From: Suilimivivens sp963618065
Lineage (GTDB): Bacteria > Bacillota > Clostridia > Lachnospirales > Lachnospiraceae
Assembly (NCBI GenBank): GCA_963618065.1
Contig: CAVERH010000046.1
Span: forward strand, 1-24,741
DNA length: 24,741 nucleotides
Direction of reading: 5' to 3'
Made by a program: the position numbers and the translations under genes. Within the stretch, counting starts at the first letter, position 1, and each line of letters begins with the position of its first letter. The notes beneath the pieces were generated by a model, which was not told where the DNA came from, searched no databases, and was given only the letters and a program-made list of their open reading frames with translations. Of the stretch, positions 1-7,190 are shown piece by piece.

Positions 1-390
1 ATGGCACCGGCGGCCGCAGATACGATCGAACGCCATCTCCGGGATTTTCAGCGTAAACCAGAGGATTATGACCGGATCATTACCGGCGATCTTGGTATGG
101 TCGGTCAGACCGCACTTTTTGATCTGCTTAAGAAAAAGGGAATCGACATCACCGTGCAGCATATGGACTGCGGAATTGAAATCTATGACGAATCCCAGGA
201 CGCACATTCGGGAGGAAGTGGGTGTGGCTGCGCCGCCGTAACACTTGCTGCCCTGATCTTAAAGAAGTTAAAGGAAGGAAGCTATAAGCGCGTGCTTTTC
301 GTGCCAACGGGAGCATTGCTCAGTAAGGTCAGCTTCAATGAAGGAAAGTCCATTCCAGGTGTGGCACACGCGGTGGAGTTTGCCGGGTGA
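1..390 (+). CDS. spoVAD: Stage V sporulation protein AD, C-terminal part
   Basis: This is the last 129 codons of SpoVAD, cut by the left edge; the full protein is usually about 335-340 residues, so the ATG at position 1 is internal. The fold resembles thiolase/KAS-III enzymes. Visible family features are the PEDYDRIITGDLG stretch, the glycine/cysteine-rich SGGSGCGCAA segment and the terminal SIPGVAHAV motif. SpoVAD belongs to the SpoVA channel of the spore inner membrane, which moves dipicolinic acid into the forespore and out during germination, and SpoVAD is the subunit known to bind dipicolinate. spoVAE normally follows directly; here it is about 6.8 kb downstream. Confidence 0.93.
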   Translation: MAPAAADTIERHLRDFQRKPEDYDRIITGDLGMVGQTALFDLLKKKGIDITVQHMDCGIEIYDESQDAHSGGSGCGCAAVTLAALILKKLKEGSYKRVLFVPTGALLSKVSFNEGKSIPGVAHAVEFAG

Positions 391-524
391 GGCGGTTGAC
401 ATAACAAATAAAGAGACAGCAACGAAGCTGGCCTTTAAGATAGACAGGCAAGAGAAAACTACGATTAATAGCAAGATATGTTCTAGCATTTCGTAAGGCT
501 CTGTGATAGCGTGAAAGAAAATAG

Positions 525-561
525 AGACCCGTTTAGGGAAGAGAAGGTTCCTGAACGGGTC
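525..561. other. Stem-loop between spoVAD and the next gene
   Basis: GACCCGTT at 525-532 pairs perfectly with AACGGGTC at 554-561, and the stem can extend inward through AGGGAA/TTCCT with a bulge. No T-run follows, so it is not a standard intrinsic terminator on the plus strand. It could be a transcript-end structure or a leader element of the gene at 612. The rest of 391-611 shows no gene. Confidence 0.5.
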
Positions 562-575
562 AGACATCACGAAAT

Positions 576-593
576 TATGAGTAGCCACTCATA
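576..593. promoter_or_regulatory. Short perfect inverted repeat next to the ribosome site
   Basis: TATGAGT at 576-582 and ACTCATA at 587-593 form a 7-bp stem with a 4-base loop. It ends seven bases before the GGAGG ribosome site (600-604) of the gene starting at 612. It may be a small operator or an RNA hairpin affecting translation; the role is inferred from position only. Confidence 0.35.
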
Positions 594-611
594 CACAATG
601 GAGGTAAGCAC

Positions 612-2357
612 ATGGAAAAGATGAAGAACAAGGGGTTAATTGAGCGGGAGCAGAAGATGAGCTATAAGAACTTTAATGTAGCGGTGTACTGTCCGGTAGG
701 GAATGTGAATGAGATACAGGATCTGGAGGAATTCGACCGGAAGTTTGCCCTTCTTTATAAGAACGTGAAGCTTGGAAGGGCTTACATTGAATGCTTCCGG
801 GGAATGAAATGGGCAACGAAGGAGCAGCTCCTTAAGGTGAAGGCGTATTTTGAGAGCAAAGGAATCGCCACCTCGGGCGGCATTACGACCTGTGCGGCAG
901 AGCAGAACGATGGATTTAATTCGCTGTGCTATTCGAGTGAGGAGGATGTGGAGATTCTTCGTAGAGCCGTTGCATTGAATGCTGAAATTTTTGATGAACT
1001 GATCTTTGATGATTTTTATTTTTATAATTGCCGATGCCCAAAATGTATTAAACAGAAGGGAACGAAGAGCTGGAAGGAGTTTCGTCTGGAAAAGATGAAA
1101 TACATCACGGAAGAGGTCGTGATGAAGACGGCAAAGAGCATCAATCCGGAAATGAATGTGATTATCAAGTATCCGCAGTGGTTTGAGGTATACAATGAAA
1201 CCGGTTATGATCTGACGACACAGCCCCAGATCGCGGATACGATTTATACCGGTACGGAAACCCGGAATCCGGATTATTCCGGGCAGCATCTGCCGAAGTA
1301 CTTAAGCTATTTTGTTATGCGTTATCTGGAAAGTGCGGCACCCGGAAGAAACTTAGGAGGCTGGTTTGATCCGTATGAATGCACCTATAACCTGACCTCC
1401 TATCTGGAACAGGGGTATCTGACTCTGTTTGCAAAGGCCAGGGAAGTGACGCTGTTCTGTTTAGGATCGCTGATCGAGGCTCCGGACTTCCGTTTATTCC
1501 CGGCAGCAGTGGGAGAAATGTTTGAGGAAGTGGACGAATATTTAGGAGAGCTTGGCAATCCCATCGGGGTTGCGGCGTACCGCCCGGGACACTCCGCAGG
1601 AGAAGACAATCTGCACAGCTATCTTGGTATGTGTGGCATTCCCTTTGAAGCACATATGCATTATCCGGAAGGAGAAAAGGTGGTATTCTTAGCCGAAAGC
1701 GCTGCTGATGATGACGAAATCGTAGAGAAGATGAAAGACAGTCTGATGAAGGGCTGTGATGTGGTAGTGACAAGCGGCTTTGTAGAAAAGCTGGGAGAAG
1801 TCTTCCAGCATGAATTTATGAATGTTTCTTATACTTCACGCAAGGCGATTGTGAGTGAATATGCAGGAACCGATAATTGCGGCATTAATATCTTCGGAAA
1901 GTATCAGGGAGATCAGCCAGTGCTGATTCCACAGATGAGCTTTTGTACCAATGATGTGTGGGAGCTGGCAGCAGGCTATGGAACGGGAAATAATTTCCCG
2001 ATCGTGCTCCGTTGTACTTATGCGGAGGGGCATCTTTATGTTGTAACAATTCCGGACAATATGGGGGATCTGTATCATTACCCGGCAGCCGTGCTTTCGG
2101 TGATCCGAAAGGCACTTTGTGCAGGACTTCCGGTACATATGGAGGGAAACAGCGGCATCCAGATGTTCCTGTATGACAATAATAAGTTGATTTTACGTTC
2201 CGATGTGGCGTATTATGAACATGTGACCCTTCACTTTAAAGAGGATGTGAAGACGGTGAAGGAGCTTACCACGGGAAGGACCTATGAGGTCAGGGATCAT
2301 GAACTGACCCTGCAGCTTTCTTCCTGCGTGAATTATATATTGTCTTATACGAACTGA
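612..2357 (+). CDS. Putative glycoside-hydrolase-like TIM-barrel protein
   Basis: This 581-residue cytoplasmic protein has no signal peptide. ATG 612 has GGAGG eight bases upstream; the ATG at 657 (MSYKNFNV) is a possible later start. The N-terminal two thirds looks like a (beta/alpha)8 glycosidase-type barrel: an early acidic/aromatic motif DELIFDDFYFYN (Asp133-Asp134), a CRCPKC cysteine cluster just after, IYTGTETRNPDYSGQHLPKY with Glu216, and a GGWFDPYEC segment. The last ~60 residues look like a beta-sandwich of the kind found at the end of many GH-A clan enzymes. I recognise the general pattern but cannot assign a CAZy family or substrate. It sits between spoVAD and an EEP hydrolase and could be independent of sporulation. 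Confidence 0.55.
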   Translation: MEKMKNKGLIEREQKMSYKNFNVAVYCPVGNVNEIQDLEEFDRKFALLYKNVKLGRAYIECFRGMKWATKEQLLKVKAYFESKGIATSGGITTCAAEQNDGFNSLCYSSEEDVEILRRAVALNAEIFDELIFDDFYFYNCRCPKCIKQKGTKSWKEFRLEKMKYITEEVVMKTAKSINPEMNVIIKYPQWFEVYNETGYDLTTQPQIADTIYTGTETRNPDYSGQHLPKYLSYFVMRYLESAAPGRNLGGWFDPYECTYNLTSYLEQGYLTLFAKAREVTLFCLGSLIEAPDFRLFPAAVGEMFEEVDEYLGELGNPIGVAAYRPGHSAGEDNLHSYLGMCGIPFEAHMHYPEGEKVVFLAESAADDDEIVEKMKDSLMKGCDVVVTSGFVEKLGEVFQHEFMNVSYTSRKAIVSEYAGTDNCGINIFGKYQGDQPVLIPQMSFCTNDVWELAAGYGTGNNFPIVLRCTYAEGHLYVVTIPDNMGDLYHYPAAVLSVIRKALCAGLPVHMEGNSGIQMFLYDNNKLILRSDVAYYEHVTLHFKEDVKTVKELTTGRTYEVRDHELTLQLSSCVNYILSYTN

Positions 2358-2445
2358 CCACATGGGATTAGCCATACAGTGAAACAGCGGCTTTATGATG
2401 CGGTTTGGAACAGTTATATTTCGTACAGACGGAACGGAGGAATTA

Positions 2446-3525
2446 TTGAAGAAGATTTTGCGAAGAACAGGCATTGCAGCTGCTGTTTTACTGGCGGTGT
2501 GCATTGGTTATGTGATTTATGTCATGGCGGCATACCACCGGCTGCCGGATAACCAGCCACTTAACGTTTCCCAGTCAGGAGAATATGCACAGTTTGAGGA
2601 CAGAGCTTCCATTACGACAAGGAAAGCGTACTGGATCATGACCTACAACATTGGTTTTGGAGCTTATCAGCGGGATTACAGCTTCTTTATGGATGGAGGA
2701 AAGTATTCCAGAGCCAAGGATGAAGAGAGCGTGATTGCGGATATTTGTGGTGTGGGAGATGTCATCAATAATACGGCGGCAGATTTTGTTTTCCTGCAGG
2801 AGGTGGATATTGACGGAACGCGTTCTTACCATGTCAATGAGCTGGATCTGCTCAATGAGTTCGTGACCGGATATTATTATACCTTTGCACAGAATTATGA
2901 TTCGCCCTATCTGATGGTTCCGCCATGGGAGCCGCATGGAGCAAATCAATCCGGGCTGGTTACCTATTCCAGAGGTGAAATCACGGATGCGATTCGCAGA
3001 AGCCTGCCCATCTCCACAAGCTTTAGTAAGTATACCGATCTGGACCGCTGTTATTCCATTTCGAGAGTCCCGGTGGATAACGGAAAAATGCTCTGCCTTT
3101 ATAATGTACATCTGTCTGCCTATGGAAGCAGTGAAGAGGTGAGAAGCGGTCAGCTGGGGATGCTGTTTGCCGATATGAAAGCGGACTATGCTCGTGGAAA
3201 TTATGTCATCTGTGGTGGGGACTTCAATCACAATCTCCGGACAGATGCAAGCTCCAATGCACCGGAATGGGCACAGCCATTCCCAAGAGAGGAGCTTCCT
3301 ACCGGCTTCCGCATGGGAATGGATACCCTCAGAGCTGCCGAGGATATTGCCCATGATACCTGCAGAAATGCAGATGAGCCTTATAATGAAGAGACAACCA
3401 TGACGGTTACGCTTGATGGATTTATTATATCGGATAATATTTCGATTAATTATTATAAGCATTCCGACTGGGGATACGAATATTCGGATCATGATCCGGT
3501 TGTCATGCAGTTCTTCCTGAACTGA
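2446..3525 (+). CDS. Membrane-anchored endonuclease/exonuclease/phosphatase (EEP) family protein
   Basis: I place the start at TTG 2446, which has GGAGG at 2436-2440 with a 5-base spacer and gives an N-terminus MKKILRRTG followed by one hydrophobic segment (about residues 9-27), a signal anchor. The in-frame ATGs at 2395/2398 lack a ribosome site. The 359-residue protein has the EEP metal-dependent hydrolase motifs in order: TYNIGFG (Asn68), FLQEVD (Glu119), NVHLSAY (His222), GGDFNHN (Asp259, Asn261), LDGFII (Asp324) and YSDHDPV (Asp348, His349). These fit an intact metal-dependent phosphodiesterase or nuclease domain on the outer face of the membrane. The substrate (phosphoinositide, sphingomyelin, nucleic acid) cannot be told. 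Confidence 0.85.
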   Translation: MKKILRRTGIAAAVLLAVCIGYVIYVMAAYHRLPDNQPLNVSQSGEYAQFEDRASITTRKAYWIMTYNIGFGAYQRDYSFFMDGGKYSRAKDEESVIADICGVGDVINNTAADFVFLQEVDIDGTRSYHVNELDLLNEFVTGYYYTFAQNYDSPYLMVPPWEPHGANQSGLVTYSRGEITDAIRRSLPISTSFSKYTDLDRCYSISRVPVDNGKMLCLYNVHLSAYGSSEEVRSGQLGMLFADMKADYARGNYVICGGDFNHNLRTDASSNAPEWAQPFPREELPTGFRMGMDTLRAAEDIAHDTCRNADEPYNEETTMTVTLDGFIISDNISINYYKHSDWGYEYSDHDPVVMQFFLN

Positions 3526-3594
3526 ATGCAGTCACTGATGGAATATATGTAGTTGCTTATGAGCAGATGGATGATGCAATATGTAATATGTGAT

Positions 3595-3636
3595 TTGCAA
3601 TATGTGATTTGCAATATGTGATTTGCAATATGTGAT
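3595..3636. repeat. 14-bp tandem repeat
   Basis: Three perfect head-to-tail copies of TTGCAATATGTGAT lie at 3595-3608, 3609-3622 and 3623-3636. They are flanked by degenerate partial copies (from about 3573, and to about 3650). No spacers are present, so this is not a CRISPR array. It lies in the 717-base gene-free stretch 3526-4242. Confidence 0.9.
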
Positions 3637-3714
3637 CTGTGATATGCAACGTTGAGGCACTGTGGAACATCTGCTGGTTTCTTGTTTTGGACATATTACA
3701 GTTTTTTGAGGCAT

Positions 3715-3857
3715 TTATATCCAGGATTTCTTTGATTTTTGGATATAAGTGCTTCATATTTTTTATTTATATCCAATATGCATTAAAATAGCTTCCTATT
3801 TTGACTGGAAATGCTTCATTTTGGATATAAATTCCAATTTCATTAGTAATATATCCA
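3715..3857. repeat. Cluster of alternating TTATATCCA / TGGATATAA motifs
   Basis: TTATATCCA occurs at 3715-3723 and 3767-3775, its reverse complement TGGATATAA at 3740-3748 and 3822-3830, and a near copy (ATATATCCA) at 3849-3857. Three copies of GCTTC (3751, 3791, 3813) are interspersed. The alternating orientation allows several AT-rich hairpins. Function unknown; it could be protein-binding sites or degenerate repeat DNA. Confidence 0.6.
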
Positions 3858-4058
3858 AAACTGTTCTGTGACTTCAACTGTTATGATTGTTATGATCGAA
3901 TCTTAACTTCCGATTTGGGCTGAATAGTTCACAATCATTGAGAGGATAAGATACAAAGATTATAGAGAGTGTAAGATTCAAAAGTTATACAGTATGAAAA
4001 GGACTGGCTTCGCACATACTATCTCCTAAAGAAAAGCAGAGAACCGTATTTTAATGAT

Positions 4059-4213
4059 AGTAACTATTCAGAACTCCATTCGCAAAACCGCTGTTTCACA
4101 GCTTAAGTTTTGCTCATGTAGTTACTTCGCCATATAAAATCTGTCAAATATGCTCTGGAATGCAAGCATTCCGACCATATTTATCAGATTTTGCATGGCT
4201 CTGAATAGTTACA
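4059..4213. repeat. Composite fold-back element upstream of spoVAA
   Basis: An outer 13-bp perfect inverted repeat, GTAACTATTCAGA (4060-4072) with TCTGAATAGTTAC (4200-4212), encloses two inner hairpins. The first pairs GCAAAAC 4082-4088 with GTTTTGC 4107-4113 and, inside, GCTGT with ACAGC. The second pairs AAAATCTG 4136-4143 with CAGATTTT 4185-4192, AAATATG with CATATTT, and GGAATGC with GCATTCC around a 2-base loop. AGTAACTA (4059-4066) and TAGTTACT (4119-4126) also form inverted ends of a 68-bp sub-unit, so it reads as two tandem fold-back units sharing an arm. A related element follows addB at 13904-13975. No protein is encoded, and MITE- or REP-like mobile repeat is the likeliest reading. 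Confidence 0.75.
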
Positions 4214-4242
4214 AATGATATTGGAAACGGAGCAGGGATGGC

Positions 4243-4884
4243 ATGAGCAGTGAAAGCGGAACAAATAAAATTTTATATATCAAGGCAGATCAGAACACAG
4301 AGGTGAAGGAGCCATGCGTAAGCGTCGGAGATATTGCCTCTGTGTTTTGTGCAGATGAGCATATTATGGCGAAGGTGAAAGCACTTACGGTGTTTCACTT
4401 TCATAAGGAGGCGGCGAAGCGGCAGGTCATCAGTGTGTTAAAGGTGATCGAGCTGATTACGAAGGAGTATCCGGGAATCCGGGTGGAGAATCTGGGAGAG
4501 ACGGCGGTACTGCTTGAATGGATCGACGGGGAGAAGCACAAGGGGCCGGTACAGTGGCTGAAGCTCTTATTTGTTTCAATGATTACGTTTTTCGGAACCT
4601 CATTTACGATCATGGCCTTTCACAATGACATTGGAATCTATGAGCTGTTTGACAAGCTGCATACGGTGGTGGCTGGTACACCTGCAAAGGGAATCAACAT
4701 TCTGGAAATTTCCTATTCTGCAGGACTTGCGATTGGAATTATTGTGTTCTTTAATCATATTGGCGGACGGAGGATTACAAAGGATCCGACACCGATTGAG
4801 GTGGAAATGCGTATTTATGAGACAGATGTGAATACAGCGCTGATTGAGACTTCGGACAGACAGGGGGATACGCTTGATGTTTAG
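4243..4884 (+). CDS. spoVAA: Stage V sporulation protein AA
   Basis: This 213-residue protein matches SpoVAA in size and layout. It has a soluble N-terminal domain (about 1-100, containing VSVGDIA and KVIELITKEYPG, the type found in the SpoVAA N-domain) followed by two membrane segments (about 106-126 and 158-176) and a charged tail. SpoVAA is a non-channel component of the SpoVA dipicolinate transport system. The ATG is preceded by GGAGCAGGG. It overlaps spoVAB by 8 bases, indicating translational coupling. It is preceded by a large fold-back element, so its promoter would lie within or after that repeat. Confidence 0.92.
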   Translation: MSSESGTNKILYIKADQNTEVKEPCVSVGDIASVFCADEHIMAKVKALTVFHFHKEAAKRQVISVLKVIELITKEYPGIRVENLGETAVLLEWIDGEKHKGPVQWLKLLFVSMITFFGTSFTIMAFHNDIGIYELFDKLHTVVAGTPAKGINILEISYSAGLAIGIIVFFNHIGGRRITKDPTPIEVEMRIYETDVNTALIETSDRQGDTLDV

Positions 4885-5320
4885 TTTCTGGATGCATGTT
4901 CTGCTTGCCCTATGTGGAGTGAGCTTTGGTGTACTGGCGTCCGCCGGCGTGTTTACGGTACTGGCTTCGGTCGGACTGGTGCCGCGGTTTGCCGGGAAAA
5001 TGCATGTGGCAGAGCATATATTTGCTTTAGAAGAGGCGGTGGTTTTCGGAACAATCTTAGGAGGATGTGCGAGTGTATTTTATAAATCCCTGAGAGAAGG
5101 AATATTACCGCTATCGCTTGGCACGGTTTTCCTTATCGTGTTCGGGCTTTTTGCCGGAATGTTTGTGGGCTGCCTTGCCCTTGCCATTGCGGAGATGCTG
5201 AATTCCATCCCGATTTTTTCAAGGAGAATCGGCTTTCGGCATGGACTTGGGATAGCTCTTTTGTGTGCTGCTTTGGGAAAAACGGCAGGAAGTATTTTCT
5301 ATTTTCTTTTCATACAATGA
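4877..5320 (+). CDS. spoVAB: Stage V sporulation protein AB
   Basis: I choose ATG 4877, overlapping the spoVAA stop, with a GGGGG stretch at 4862-4866 as the ribosome site; an upstream in-frame ATG at 4844 would run deep into spoVAA. The resulting 147-residue protein is close to the usual SpoVAB length. It is almost entirely hydrophobic with about four membrane segments and carries the LVPRFAGKMHVAEHIFALEEAVVFGTILGG and IPIFSRRIG family stretches. It works with SpoVAA in the forespore inner membrane. The spoVAA-spoVAB pair keeps its usual order, but the pair sits between spoVAD and spoVAE rather than ahead of spoVAC. Confidence 0.9.
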   Translation: MFSFWMHVLLALCGVSFGVLASAGVFTVLASVGLVPRFAGKMHVAEHIFALEEAVVFGTILGGCASVFYKSLREGILPLSLGTVFLIVFGLFAGMFVGCLALAIAEMLNSIPIFSRRIGFRHGLGIALLCAALGKTAGSIFYFLFIQ

Positions 5321-5321
5321 C

Positions 5322-5344
5322 ATTGGTATGGAACTGTTACCAAT
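5322..5344. other. Hairpin immediately after spoVAB
   Basis: ATTGGTA at 5322-5328 pairs with TACCAAT at 5338-5344 around a 9-base loop, two bases after the spoVAB stop. No clear T-run follows. It is either a weak transcript-end structure or an operator; its half-sites are the same as those of the palindrome before malQ at 19818-19835, but with a wider spacer. Confidence 0.4.
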
Positions 5345-5377
5345 AATTTATTGCGGAAGAGCGGAAAAAGTGCTATC

Positions 5378-5404
5378 GTAACTGTGAAAGTAATGAACAG
5401 TTAC
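5378..5404. repeat. GTAACTGT / ACAGTTAC inverted repeat
   Basis: Perfect 8-bp arms at 5378-5385 and 5397-5404 with an 11-base loop, upstream of the gene at 5432. The arms resemble the ends of the larger fold-back repeats in this window, so it may be a short degenerate member of that family or a leader hairpin. Confidence 0.4.
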
Positions 5405-5431
5405 AAAGAAAAATCAAGTGAGGCGAATGAT

Positions 5432-5662
5432 ATGCGTCAGATGGAATTTAAAATGGAACGGCCGGGGCTCTTACAGGAAGGGGACGACATTACCGTGACG
5501 GAAGGAGTATTGCCGAGTAATTATTATTACACGATAGATCCTTCCCTTGCCATGTCACCGAACATTCCATTCCGTGAACGCCTGAAATCGCGCAAGGGTC
5601 GTGTCGTAAAGATTACGGAGAATCCGCGTGGATTTTATGTGACCGCTGAGTTCGATGAGTAA
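5432..5662 (+). CDS. Small hypothetical protein, 76 residues
   Basis: ATG 5432 has GAGG at 5420-5423; the frame is open further upstream (ATG 5351) but that part lacks a ribosome site and contains the inverted repeat at 5378-5404. The protein is soluble and compact, with a KMERPGLLQEGDDITVTEGVLPS N-terminal half, a YYYTIDPSLAMSPNIPFRERLKSRKGRVVKI middle and a FYVTAEFDE end. The regular alternation of beta-type strands and a basic KSRKGRVV stretch suggest a small beta-barrel. I recognise no named family. Its stop overlaps an in-frame ATG of the following ridA frame (5655), so it is probably co-transcribed with ridA. Confidence 0.65.
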   Translation: MRQMEFKMERPGLLQEGDDITVTEGVLPSNYYYTIDPSLAMSPNIPFRERLKSRKGRVVKITENPRGFYVTAEFDE

Positions 5663-5684
5663 AAGAAATGGAAAGGAAAAAGTT

Positions 5685-6059
5685 ATGTTAACTAAAGTAG
5701 CAACAACAAAAGCACCTGCAGCAATTGGACCTTATTCACAGGGAATCATCGTGAACGGAATGTTATATGCATCCGGGCAGATCCCGATTATTCCGGCAAC
5801 CGGAGAGATCGCCCAGGGAGATATTACCGTACAGGCTAAGCAGGTAATGTTAAATATCGGAGAAATTCTAAAGGAAGCAGGAACTACCTATGAAAACGTG
5901 GTAAAGACAACCTGTTTCTTAGATGATATGGCAGATTTTGCTGCCTTTAATGCCGTATATGAGCAGTATTTTACCGGTAAGCCGGCAAGAAGCTGTGTGG
6001 CAGTAAAGCAGCTTCCGAAGAATGTCCTGTGTGAGGTAGAGGTTATTGCGGCACTGTAA
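5685..6059 (+). CDS. ridA: RidA family enamine/imine deaminase
   Basis: This 124-residue protein is of typical RidA (YjgF/YER057c/UK114) length when started at ATG 5685, which has AAGGA upstream; an earlier ATG at 5655 would add ten residues not seen in the family. Signature segments are IGPYSQG near the N-terminus, ASGQIP, and GKPARSCVAV with Arg102, followed 15 residues later by Glu117 in CEVEVIA. The Arg-Glu pair has the spacing of the active site of Escherichia coli RidA. It hydrolyses reactive enamines/imines such as 2-aminoacrylate released by PLP enzymes, in the cytoplasm, as a trimer. Confidence 0.93.
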   Translation: MLTKVATTKAPAAIGPYSQGIIVNGMLYASGQIPIIPATGEIAQGDITVQAKQVMLNIGEILKEAGTTYENVVKTTCFLDDMADFAAFNAVYEQYFTGKPARSCVAVKQLPKNVLCEVEVIAAL

Positions 6060-6079
6060 AGTGCATACAGACCAGAGCA

Positions 6080-6130
6080 CGGAAGAAACCCGTTACTGAA
6101 AGGCACGAAGGCGCAGTAACATAGCTTCCG
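6080..6130. repeat. Two-part stem-loop between ridA and the EamA gene
   Basis: CGGAAG (6080-6085) pairs with CTTCCG (6125-6130), and inside it GTTACTG (6092-6098) pairs with CAGTAAC (6114-6120). No T-run follows. The GTTAC/GTAAC arms recall the other fold-back repeats here. Confidence 0.5.
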
Positions 6131-6162
6131 TATGAAAAACAACGACAGGATGGTATAGATAC

Positions 6163-7089
6163 TTGAAGACAAATTCAATAGGAAACGGCTTTTTATTATT
6201 ATTAGCTGCATTTATCTGGGGCATTGCATTCGTGGCGCAGAGTGTCGGCATGGATTATCTTGGTCCGCTTTCTTTTGGTGCCTCACGGTTTTTGCTGGGA
6301 GCAGCAGTGCTGCTTCCCGTGATTGCATTCCGGAGAAAGCAGAATCAGAAGAAGGGAATTGCACCTGCCGGTGCGAGGATTACCTGGATCGGAGGGATCT
6401 GCTGCGGACTGGCTTTATGTGCAGCATCGACCCTGCAGCAGATTGGAATTCAGTACACTTCGGTTGGCAAAGCCGGCTTTATTACGACACTATATATTAT
6501 TATTGTGCCGATTCTGGGAATTTTCCTTAAGAAAAAGGTGCCCGGAAAGGTCTGGCCTTGTGCCGTGCTTGCAGCAGTCGGTATGTATCTGCTGTGCATG
6601 AGTGAGAGCCTGCAGATCGGAAGGGGAGATGTTCTTGTTCTTTTCTGCGCATTTCTGTTTTCGGTACAGATTCTGCTCGCGGATCATTTCGTGCGGCTTG
6701 CCGATCCGGTGGAGATTTCCTGCATTCAGTTTCTGACCTCAGGAGTAATTCTGACCGTTTTGATGTTTCTTTTCGAAACCCCGCACTGGTCCGATTTCAC
6801 GGCAGCATGGCTTCCGATTGCCTATGCCGGAATCATGTCAAGTGGAGTGGCATATACCCTGCAGCTTATAGGGCAGAAAAATATGGATCCGACGATCGCT
6901 TCGCTTCTTCTATCCATGGAATCTACCTTTTCCGTGCTGGCAGGATGGGTGATTTTAAAACAAAAGCTGACGGTGAAGGAGCTCATTGGCTGTGTGCTGA
7001 TGTTTACGGCTGTCATTCTGGTACAGCTTCCCGGAAAATCTAAAGGTGGGAGCTTTCAGGTAAAGCGGGCTGAACAGAATATGGAATAG
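6163..7089 (+). CDS. EamA/DMT-family membrane transporter
   Basis: This 308-residue, very hydrophobic protein has about ten membrane segments in two EamA repeats (roughly residues 5-140 and 150-285). The N-terminal FIWGIAFVAQSVGMDYLGPLSFGASRFLLGA and the repeat-two SGVAYTLQLIGQKNMDPTIASLLLSMESTFSVLAGW are typical of the drug/metabolite transporter superfamily. The start is a TTG at 6163 with AGGATGG at 6147-6153; the nearby ATG at 6132 hits a stop after eight codons. Substrates in this family range from amino acids to metabolites and cannot be called here. It lies between ridA and spoVAE. Confidence 0.88.
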   Translation: MKTNSIGNGFLLLLAAFIWGIAFVAQSVGMDYLGPLSFGASRFLLGAAVLLPVIAFRRKQNQKKGIAPAGARITWIGGICCGLALCAASTLQQIGIQYTSVGKAGFITTLYIIIVPILGIFLKKKVPGKVWPCAVLAAVGMYLLCMSESLQIGRGDVLVLFCAFLFSVQILLADHFVRLADPVEISCIQFLTSGVILTVLMFLFETPHWSDFTAAWLPIAYAGIMSSGVAYTLQLIGQKNMDPTIASLLLSMESTFSVLAGWVILKQKLTVKELIGCVLMFTAVILVQLPGKSKGGSFQVKRAEQNME

Positions 7090-7116
7090 AAGAAGAGTCT
7101 GTCCGGATTTATGGTA

Positions 7117-7180
7117 TGAAATTCAGAAAAATGCAGATACTCATAAGAAAGAGATGCAGGTTTTTACCTGCAGAATTTCA
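7117..7180 (+). promoter_or_regulatory. Structured leader abutting the spoVAE ribosome site
   Basis: TGAAATTC (7117-7124) is perfectly complementary to GAATTTCA (7173-7180), and TGCAGGT (7155-7161) to ACCTGCA (7166-7172) around a TTTT loop. TGCAG at 7132-7136 could compete for the same 3' arm. The ribosome site GGAGGG begins at 7181, the very next base. The arrangement suggests control of translation but no known riboswitch class is recognised. Confidence 0.45.
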
Positions 7181-7190
7181 GGAGGGTAGG

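Noticed and set aside
636..1289. 217-codon minus-strand open frame
   Set aside because: Antisense to the glycosidase-like gene, with composition typical of a shadow frame.
2575..3492. 305-codon minus-strand open frame
   Set aside because: It is the shadow of the EEP gene, whose catalytic motifs are all in the plus frame; no ribosome site or recognisable domain.
3595..3636. Possible CRISPR array
   Set aside because: Units are 14 bp, head to tail and without spacers; no cas gene is present.
3532..3757. Minus-strand open frames over the 14-bp repeat
   Set aside because: The translations are just the repeat (recurring CKSHIANHILQITY) with no ribosome site or family features.
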